A stretch of DNA of 34,270 nucleotides, taken from the NCBI GenBank assembly GCA_945883545.1, contig CAMCXT010000032.1, forward strand, positions 1-34,270. Direction: 5' to 3'. Every line of letters starts with the position of its first letter. Within the stretch, counting starts at the first letter, position 1. The position numbers and the translations under genes were made by a program. The notes beneath the pieces were generated by a model. That model was not told where the DNA came from. It ran no database searches and saw only the letters and a program-made list of their open reading frames with translations. The DNA is from Chitinophaga pinensis. GTDB taxonomy: Bacteria; Bacteroidota; Bacteroidia; M30B66. Positions 28,961-34,270 of this stretch are shown piece after piece.

Positions 28961-28988
28961 GCTGCCACCAAATTAGACAAAATCATTC

Positions 28989-30542
28989 ATGGAAAAGATA
29001 AACATACTCTGGGCCGACGACGAAATCGAACTGCTTAAACCTCACATCCTGTTTCTCAGAGAGAAAGGATATGATGTATCTACTGCAAATTCAGGCGATG
29101 ATGCGCTCGATCTTGTAAAAGAGCAATCGTTTGATATCGTTTTTTTGGATGAAAATATGCCGGGAATTTCCGGATTGGAAACATTGGTAAAAATTAAACA
29201 ACTTAGAAATGATCTTCCGGTTGTAATGATTACCAAATCGGAGGAAGAGCATATCATGGAAGACGCGATCGGGTCACAGATATCCGATTATCTCATTAAA
29301 CCTGTAAACCCGAATCAAATTCTTCTTTCACTCAAAAAGATCCTTGAAAACAAGCGGTTGATTCGTGAAAAAACTTCGTCTGCATACCAACAGGAATTTC
29401 GTCATATCGGAATGACCTTAAGTGAGCGTTTGAGCTTTGTCGAGTGGAAAGAAGTTTACCAAAAGCTCGTTTTTTGGGAACTCGAACTCGGAAGAAGCCG
29501 TGAAGAAGGCATGGAAGAAATCTTGCGGATGCAGAAATCTGAAGCCAATGTTTTGTTCAGTAAATATGTTGCAAACCATTACCAAGATTGGCTCAATGGA
29601 AAAGATCCGTTGGCGCCCCTACTCTCTCATACTACATTTAAAAACCGCGTAGTTCCTGAAATCGACAAGGGTGAAACAACTTTTTTGGTGTTGATAGACA
29701 ATATGCGTTACGACCAGTGGAAAGTGATGCAACCAATTATTTCTGAGTACTTTAAAGTTGAAACGGAGGATTTAATTTGTTCGATTCTTCCAACAGCAAC
29801 TCAGTATGCTAGAAATGCCTTTTTCGCTGGATTGATGCCTTCAGAAATTGAGAAACGTTATCCGAAGCATTGGTTAAACGACGAGGATGAAGGCGGGAAA
29901 AACATGCACGAGGAATTCTTTATGCAGGAGCAGTTGAAAAGACTTGGCAAGGATGTAAAATCGTCTTACACCAAGGTGACGAACTTCCAAGCTGGTAAAA
30001 AGTTGGCTGAGAACATTCCGAACTTGATGCAGAATAAATTCAATGCAATTGTCTACAATTTCGTGGATATGCTTTCTCATGCTAGAACAGAAATGGAAGT
30101 AATTCGTGAATTGGCTGATGATGAAAAAGCATACCGTTCAATTACTGTGAGTTGGTTAGAGCATTCGCCTTTGTTGGATATCCTTCGTCAGATTGCCGAT
30201 AAAAAGGCACGTTTGATTCTAACTACTGATCATGGTACAATCCGCGTTACTGAACCAAGCAAGGTTATTGGAGATCGAAATACCAACACCAATTTGAGAT
30301 ACAAGCAAGGTAAAAACTTGAATTACGAAAAACGCGATGTGTATGAAGTGAGAAATCCTTCGGATATATATCTCCCGAAACAACACGTGAGTTCATCTTT
30401 TGTGTTTGCCAAAGAAGATAAGTTTTTTGCTTACCCGAACAACTACAATTACTACGTGAACTACTACAGAAACACCTTCCAACATGGTGGGATTTCTATG
30501 GAGGAAATGTTGATCCCATTCATCACGTTAAGCACTAAGTAA
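28989..30542 (+). CDS. porX: PorX-type response regulator with PglZ phosphatase-like domain
   Basis: A 517-residue protein. Residues 1-120 are a receiver domain (acid pocket Asp10-Asp11, phospho-acceptor Asp54 in VFLDENMPG, Thr82, Lys104). A helical linker (about 120-220) leads to a PglZ domain of the alkaline phosphatase fold (about 225-515) with metal and nucleophile residues Asp237, Thr271, Asp360, His364, Asp414, His415 and His499. In Porphyromonas and Flavobacterium PorX works with sensor PorY to control type IX secretion, and its PglZ domain cleaves cyclic oligoadenylates. Two T9SS cargo genes in this window agree with that. No sensor kinase is adjacent, as is usual. It diverges from the HD-lpx operon. 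Confidence 0.92.
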   Translation: MEKINILWADDEIELLKPHILFLREKGYDVSTANSGDDALDLVKEQSFDIVFLDENMPGISGLETLVKIKQLRNDLPVVMITKSEEEHIMEDAIGSQISDYLIKPVNPNQILLSLKKILENKRLIREKTSSAYQQEFRHIGMTLSERLSFVEWKEVYQKLVFWELELGRSREEGMEEILRMQKSEANVLFSKYVANHYQDWLNGKDPLAPLLSHTTFKNRVVPEIDKGETTFLVLIDNMRYDQWKVMQPIISEYFKVETEDLICSILPTATQYARNAFFAGLMPSEIEKRYPKHWLNDEDEGGKNMHEEFFMQEQLKRLGKDVKSSYTKVTNFQAGKKLAENIPNLMQNKFNAIVYNFVDMLSHARTEMEVIRELADDEKAYRSITVSWLEHSPLLDILRQIADKKARLILTTDHGTIRVTEPSKVIGDRNTNTNLRYKQGKNLNYEKRDVYEVRNPSDIYLPKQHVSSSFVFAKEDKFFAYPNNYNYYVNYYRNTFQHGGISMEEMLIPFITLSTK

Positions 30543-30554
30543 CATATACAACTG

Positions 30555-30595
30555 ATCCCTGTAAGGCTTATAGAATAGCTTTACAGGGATTTTTT
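30555..30595 (+). terminator. porX terminator overlapping the end of the HAD gene
   Basis: ATCCCTGTAA (30555-30564) and TTACAGGGAT (30581-30590) form a 10-bp stem. A small inner GCT/AGC pair lies in the loop and a T-run follows (30590-30595). The 3' arm and T-run are the last codons (AAA AAA TCC CTG TAA) of the opposing HAD gene. Confidence 0.88.
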
Positions 30596-31255
30596 CATCT
30601 CTACACATTCACGATAAATGCGAATGATTTCGGAGGGATGATCAATAATGTAGTGGGGATTCTGGGCAGCCAATGCCTCTTGATTGGAATGCGAATCCCA
30701 AATTACAGCTACCGAAGTTGCACCAGCTCGATGTGCTGCATCAATATCGCTTGGTGAATCTCCAATGTAGATCGAATTTCTTGGATCAATCTTTAAGAAA
30801 TTGGCTGCTTTTATAATGCCTTCAGGATCAGGCTTCGGCTTTTCTACTTGGTCATCACTTATCAGAATTTTGAAATGTTGATGCAATCTATGCGGATGAA
30901 GCATGATTTGAAGATCTCTTGAGTGCCTTCCGGTAACCATCCCCAGTGGAATATTTAATGCTTGAAGCGAATCCATCAATTCTGATATACCATCAAACAG
31001 CATAGTTTTACTGGCCATAGTGTGCTGATGTTCGAGGAAAAATTCGAATGCTTCCTTGCCTCTTGACTGGTCATTATCCATCAATTTGAGTAAGATTTTA
31101 TCCGCAGCAATACCAAAATATTTTTGAATATCTGAAGATTTTATATGGTGCGCATCCATACTTTGCAATGCGAAATGGAATGAGTCCATCGCATGATCCA
31201 AAGAGTTTGTAAGGGTTCCATCGCAGTCGAAGATAATTCCGAATTGGTCTTCCAT
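30581..31255 (-). CDS. HAD-family phosphatase, phosphoglycolate phosphatase-like
   Basis: A 224-residue HAD hydrolase of subfamily IA. Motif I is FDCDGTLTNS with nucleophile Asp10 and acid Asp12; a helical cap domain spans about residues 15-90; motif II is MVTGRHS; motif III Lys lies in DQVEKPKPDPEG; motif IV is YIGDSPSDIDAAHRAGA. The pattern fits Gph-like enzymes that clear small phosphate esters such as 2-phosphoglycolate, but HAD substrates are hard to predict. Its last codons form part of the porX terminator on the other strand. It diverges from tsaE. Confidence 0.85.
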   Translation of the reverse strand: MEDQFGIIFDCDGTLTNSLDHAMDSFHFALQSMDAHHIKSSDIQKYFGIAADKILLKLMDNDQSRGKEAFEFFLEHQHTMASKTMLFDGISELMDSLQALNIPLGMVTGRHSRDLQIMLHPHRLHQHFKILISDDQVEKPKPDPEGIIKAANFLKIDPRNSIYIGDSPSDIDAAHRAGATSVAVIWDSHSNQEALAAQNPHYIIDHPSEIIRIYRECVEMKKSL

Positions 31256-31312
31256 AATGAACCAAAGAAACTAAGATTTTCAGTTATGGCAGAATAAAAT
31301 GAAGTGGAAGAT

Positions 31313-31320
31313 TATCTTTG
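31313..31320 (+). promoter_or_regulatory. -7 box of the tsaE promoter
   Basis: TATCTTTG is an exact TAnnTTTG match ending 16 bases before the tsaE ATG. It lies downstream of an in-frame GTG (31304), which therefore should not be used as the start. No clear TTTG is seen at the -33 position. Confidence 0.65.
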
Positions 31321-31336
31321 TGGCAAGGTTAACACA

Positions 31337-31762
31337 ATGAAGATTAAGTTTAAATGCCAGGCAATCTCTGATTTGGCTGAAGCTGCAGAAATTTTAATCT
31401 CAGCCTTTGGGAAACATCGCGTATTTGCATTTTACGGTGATATGGGTGCAGGTAAAACCACCTTTATTTCTGCTATCGTGAAAGAATTAGGTTGTATTGA
31501 TGTTGTGCAGTCTCCAACTTATTCTCTTGTGAATGAATATCAAACAGAAAAAGGTGGGCAAATTTATCATTTTGATTTTTATCGTTTGAAGGATGAGCAA
31601 GAAGCTTTTGAGAGCGGTCTTATGGACTTAATCGACAGTGGATCATGGTGTTTCATTGAATGGCCTGAACGAATCCCTTCGTTACTTCCAAACCAATTTG
31701 TAAAAGTTAACATCACACAGTTAAATGATGCACGCACATTTACAATGGAATTAACTACCTAA
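31337..31762 (+). CDS. tsaE: tRNA threonylcarbamoyladenosine biosynthesis ATPase TsaE
   Basis: A 141-residue TsaE (YjeE). It is the ATPase partner of TsaB and TsaD, which add the threonylcarbamoyl group to A37 of ANN-decoding tRNAs. Walker A is GDMGAGKTTFIS (from about residue 35), followed by VQSPTYSLVNEYQ and the family-defining IYHFDFYRLKDEQEAFESGL; a late FIEWPERI is also typical. ATG at 31337 is chosen because a perfect -7 box lies between it and the in-frame GTG at 31304. It is followed by the ald-like gene after 37 bases. Confidence 0.95.
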   Translation: MKIKFKCQAISDLAEAAEILISAFGKHRVFAFYGDMGAGKTTFISAIVKELGCIDVVQSPTYSLVNEYQTEKGGQIYHFDFYRLKDEQEAFESGLMDLIDSGSWCFIEWPERIPSLLPNQFVKVNITQLNDARTFTMELTT

Positions 31763-31799
31763 ACTGTATCTTTAGCACACATCAAGCCGAACAGATTTT

Positions 31800-33026
31800 A
31801 TGACCGGAGAAAACAATCCCTTGCTCAGATTTTCGCAAACGAGCGGGCTGCTCCCACAAGAAGAAATGCTCGAAGTGGCGAAGCGCAATTCTGATCTTAA
31901 TATCGGAATCCCAAAAGAAACCTCCTTTCAGGAAAAGCGTGTTTCGTTAGTTCCTTCTGCGGTTGCAGTTTTGGTAAGCAATGGTCACAATGTTATTGTA
32001 GAAACAGGCGCTGGAGTTAACGCCAATTACCAAGACAAAGATTACAGTGAGGCAGGTGCACAAATTGCTTACAACACTGAGCAAGTATACAAATCGGATC
32101 TTGTTTTAAAGGTTGCGCCACCTACATTTGATGAAATTGAAATGATGAAGCCCAAACAGCATCTCATTTCAGCGCTGCAGCTTACTGTACAACAGAAGAA
32201 TTATTTCAATCATCTCATTTCAAAAAAGATTACTGGTTTAGCGTTCGATTTCATCAAAGATAGATCTGGAATTTATCCTATCGTTCGCGCGATGAGCGAA
32301 ATTGCTGGTAATACCTCCATACTCATTGCATCAGAATATATGAGCACCACCAATGGTGGAAGAGGAATGATGTTAGGTGGTATTTCTGGTGTTCCTCCTA
32401 CAGAGGTTGTAATTATTGGTGCAGGAACAGTTGGGGAATTTGCAGCGAGAGCAGCTGTTGGCCTAGGTGCGCATGTGAAGATCTTTGATAATAGTTTGTA
32501 TCGTTTGCGCAGACTTCAGAATGATTTAGGCATGCGTTTGTTTACGTCGATTATTCAACCACGTGAATTAGAAAATGCCTTAAAAACCGCTGATGTCGTT
32601 ATTGGAGCCATTAGAGCCAAAGAAGGCAGAACACCGGTTGTAATTACCGAAGAAATGGTTAGCAATATGCAGTTTGGTTCTGTGATTGTCGACATTTCTA
32701 TTGATCAAGGTGGGTGCTTTGAAACATCCCAAGTGACAAATCACGCCAATCCAGTTTTTAGAAAATATGGAGTTACACATTATTGTGTGCCTAACATCGC
32801 GTCGCGTGTTTCTCAAACTGCGTCAAAAGCCTTGAGCAATATTTTCACCCCAATCCTTTTGGAAATGGGCGAAAAAGGTGGAATGGAAAATTATTTGCGC
32901 ATTAATGCAGGCGTTAGAAATGGAGTTTACCTGTACAATGGAATTCTAACGCATAAGTACATCGGAGAAACCTACAATATCCCTTATAAAGATTTGGACT
33001 TATTGATTGCTGCAACTCAGTGGTAG
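31800..33026 (+). CDS. ald: Alanine dehydrogenase-like protein
   Basis: A 408-residue protein of the alanine dehydrogenase/NAD(P) transhydrogenase-alpha family. It would interconvert alanine and pyruvate plus ammonia with NAD. The N-terminal domain has IPKETSFQEKRVSLVP (Arg47) and VLKVAPP (Lys104); the nucleotide-binding fold is VVIIGAGTVGEFAAR with Asp230 at the end of the second strand, suiting NAD; IDQGGCFETS holds Asp302. The position of the usual active-site His (LHLA in classical Ald) is Gln127 here. About 30 extra residues precede the first strand, a feature I associate with Bacteroidota homologues. A TATCTTTA box (31767-31774) may give it its own promoter in addition to read-through from tsaE. 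Confidence 0.82.
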   Translation: MTGENNPLLRFSQTSGLLPQEEMLEVAKRNSDLNIGIPKETSFQEKRVSLVPSAVAVLVSNGHNVIVETGAGVNANYQDKDYSEAGAQIAYNTEQVYKSDLVLKVAPPTFDEIEMMKPKQHLISALQLTVQQKNYFNHLISKKITGLAFDFIKDRSGIYPIVRAMSEIAGNTSILIASEYMSTTNGGRGMMLGGISGVPPTEVVIIGAGTVGEFAARAAVGLGAHVKIFDNSLYRLRRLQNDLGMRLFTSIIQPRELENALKTADVVIGAIRAKEGRTPVVITEEMVSNMQFGSVIVDISIDQGGCFETSQVTNHANPVFRKYGVTHYCVPNIASRVSQTASKALSNIFTPILLEMGEKGGMENYLRINAGVRNGVYLYNGILTHKYIGETYNIPYKDLDLLIAATQW

Positions 33027-33107
33027 GGCTAATTTGAGTTAAATAAACACATAAATTAAGATGCAAAATGATTGGGTTCGCAGTTCAATACTGTGTGTCA
33101 ATTTAGC

Positions 33108-33126
33108 ATCGATTTATTTAATCGAT
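33108..33126. other. AT-rich inverted repeat after ald
   Basis: ATCGATT and AATCGAT (7-base arms) flank TATTT. It lies 81 bases after the ald stop. There is no U-run, so a terminator role is doubtful; it may simply be a chance palindrome. Confidence 0.3.
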
Positions 33127-33131
33127 TTAAA

Positions 33132-33164
33132 CAAAAAATGCCGACCCATTTCTGAGCCGGCATT
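33132..33164 (-). terminator. Intrinsic terminator of the T9SS cargo gene
   Basis: On the - strand AATGCCG (complement of 33158-33164) pairs with CGGCATT (33137-33143) around a 14-base loop and is followed by TTTTTTGTTT. It begins 20 bases after the stop codon of the cargo gene. Confidence 0.85.
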
Positions 33165-33184
33165 CACACTTATTCCAACCAAAT

Positions 33185-34270
33185 TTAATTAATCAAAACC
33201 AGTTTCTTGGAAGCAAGTTTCGTTCCAAAATATTCTAAACTGTAATAGTATGTTCCAGCGTTAAAATTGTCGGCTTGGAGCCATACTGCTTGATTTGAAC
33301 CCACTTCAGTTTGAATACTTTTTAAGCTCCTTCCAAACTGATCATAGAGAACGATTGCCGCACCTTGGAACTTCTCTGGTAAACTATAAACAATTTTCGT
33401 TTCTCCTTGAACTGGATTTGGGAAATTCTGCTCAAGCATTGGTAATTCTGCTTCAATTTGATCTTGATTTGGCATTGATCCTACGCAGTTTGTTACACTA
33501 GTTTTGCGACAGTTTGTAGCCCATTTTGCAGTACCGCATGCAGGTATACCTCCATTGGCAATTGGAGTAATAAATACCGCGAATGTTCTACCATTGTTTA
33601 ATGCTCCCGCAGACATCGGATCAAAAGAAATTCCTGCACCTGTTAGTGTAGTTCCAGTAATGTTTGCGCTTGTCGAGTTGGTAAGCCAGTTTGTTGTTGA
33701 ACTTCCTGAAGGACATGCACCTGAAGAACTTTCCAAGAAATACCATCTCCAAGAATAAGCACCAGAACCTACAGGATTTGAAGACAAGGTGATGTTAGAA
33801 GGATTTCCAGTTCCACAGAAACTTTCGTCAGCTAAAGTGATTGTTCCAGGATTAAATGGAGGCAAAACGGTAATTTGTCGAACATCTGAAGCCCAAGTTG
33901 CAGTTCCACCTGTTGGCGTTACTAAACAAGCATAGGTTCTACTTTGGGTTAATCCTGCTGACGGGTCATATGAAGATGAGGTCGCTCCGCTGATTAATGT
34001 CCAATTTGTTGTTGAACTTCCAACTGGAGCACTTTGGATACCATTTCTATAATACCATTTATACGTAAATCCTGTTGAGCCGGTAGGAACTGTTCCAAAT
34101 GTAATAGGTGAAGGGTCGCCACCGGTGCTGCAAAAAGTTTGGTTACCACTGCTTAGTGCACCAAAACTTAATCCTATTGAAACTGTAATTTGTCTTACTC
34201 CTGCTGCCCAAGTAGCTGCGCCACAGTCAGGACTTCCTGCAGGATTCACTTGAACTGCATAAGAAATCGA
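33185..34270 (-). CDS. T9SS cargo protein with repeated Ig-like domains (5' end outside window)
   Basis: The frame is open to the right edge, so only the C-terminal 361 residues are seen; the GTG at 34249 is internal, not a start. Two repeats of about 105 residues, each with FCxTG, KWYY/RWYF, GSSTTNW and ATW--VRQITV-type ends, resemble beta-sandwich adhesin repeats. A third, incomplete copy ends near KWATNCRKTSV. The last 80 or so residues are a type A T9SS sorting domain: QNFPNPVQGETKI, VLYDQFGRSL, FNAGTYYYSLEY and KKLVLIN. A surface adhesin or matrix protein delivered by the type IX system is the likely role; the ligand is unknown. It ends with a good terminator. Confidence 0.88.
   Translation of the reverse strand, partial: SISYAVQVNPAGSPDCGAATWAAGVRQITVSIGLSFGALSSGNQTFCSTGGDPSPITFGTVPTGSTGFTYKWYYRNGIQSAPVGSSTTNWTLISGATSSSYDPSAGLTQSRTYACLVTPTGGTATWASDVRQITVLPPFNPGTITLADESFCGTGNPSNITLSSNPVGSGAYSWRWYFLESSSGACPSGSSTTNWLTNSTSANITGTTLTGAGISFDPMSAGALNNGRTFAVFITPIANGGIPACGTAKWATNCRKTSVTNCVGSMPNQDQIEAELPMLEQNFPNPVQGETKIVYSLPEKFQGAAIVLYDQFGRSLKSIQTEVGSNQAVWLQADNFNAGTYYYSLEYFGTKLASKKLVLIN
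33686..34199 (-). repeat. 315-bp tandem repeats inside the T9SS cargo gene
   Basis: Matching segments recur exactly 315 bases apart: CCA(A/G)TTTGTTGTTGAACTTCC at 33686 and 34001, and GTAATTTGTC at 33870 and 34185. The copies differ at many sites between these matches, so this is an old in-frame domain duplication (105 codons) rather than a recent slippage event. Further copies may lie beyond the window edge. Confidence 0.75.

Overview
The window looks like chromosomal core genome from a member of the Bacteroidota, probably class Flavobacteriia or a near relative. The reasons are moderate-to-low GC, -7 boxes of the Bacteroidota type (TAnnTTTG), a fused LpxC-FabZ, a PorX-type response regulator with a PglZ domain, and two proteins ending in type IX secretion (T9SS) type A sorting domains. 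The order rplK-rplA-rplJ-rplL-rpoB-rpoC followed by a DUF3467 gene also fits. I see no phage, insertion sequence, integron or CRISPR array.

Region 1 (1-5222, + strand): an exported CAP-domain protein with its own terminator, a small DUF3820 protein, a one-base-overlapping thyA-folA pair for dTMP synthesis and folate recycling, and a large multi-pass membrane protein resembling GT-C glycosyltransferases. Region 2 (5212-7933, - strand): a small T9SS cargo protein, a DUF6265-like exported protein and a helical-repeat exported protein of unknown function.

Region 3 (8051-22039, - strand) is the gene-expression block, read in the order hpf, tRNA-Thr(UGU), tRNA-Tyr, tRNA-Gly, tRNA-Thr(GGU), tuf, tRNA-Trp, secE, nusG, rplK, rplA, rplJ, rplL, rpoB, rpoC, DUF3467. 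The four tRNAs ahead of tuf keep the order and anticodons of the E. coli thrU-tyrU-glyT-thrT-tufB operon and have a near-ideal Bacteroidota promoter. Strong hairpins lie between rplL and rpoB and between rpoB and rpoC, rpoB appears to start at TTG, and an 11-bp-stem terminator closes the block.

Region 4 (22105-28923): a + strand Ldh-family dehydrogenase, then a tight - strand operon read as HD phosphohydrolase, lpxD, lpxC-fabZ, lpxA, an ABC ATPase and a YfcE-like phosphoesterase. This is the early lipid A pathway with accessory genes. Region 5 (28924-34270): porX diverges from the HD/lpx operon across a short region with a palindrome and a repeated half-site. It is followed by a HAD phosphatase, tsaE, an alanine dehydrogenase-like gene and the 3' part of a repeat-containing T9SS cargo gene that runs off the right edge.

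Most of the content is ordinary core genome. The points most worth checking are regulatory (the rplL-rpoB hairpin with the TTG rpoB start, the porX/HD operator candidate, a promoter inside the lpx operon, and a porX terminator built from the end of the opposing gene) and a few divergent proteins (an Ald-like enzyme lacking the usual active-site His, an orphan ABC ATPase with changed Q- and H-loops, and DUF3467 beside rpoC).
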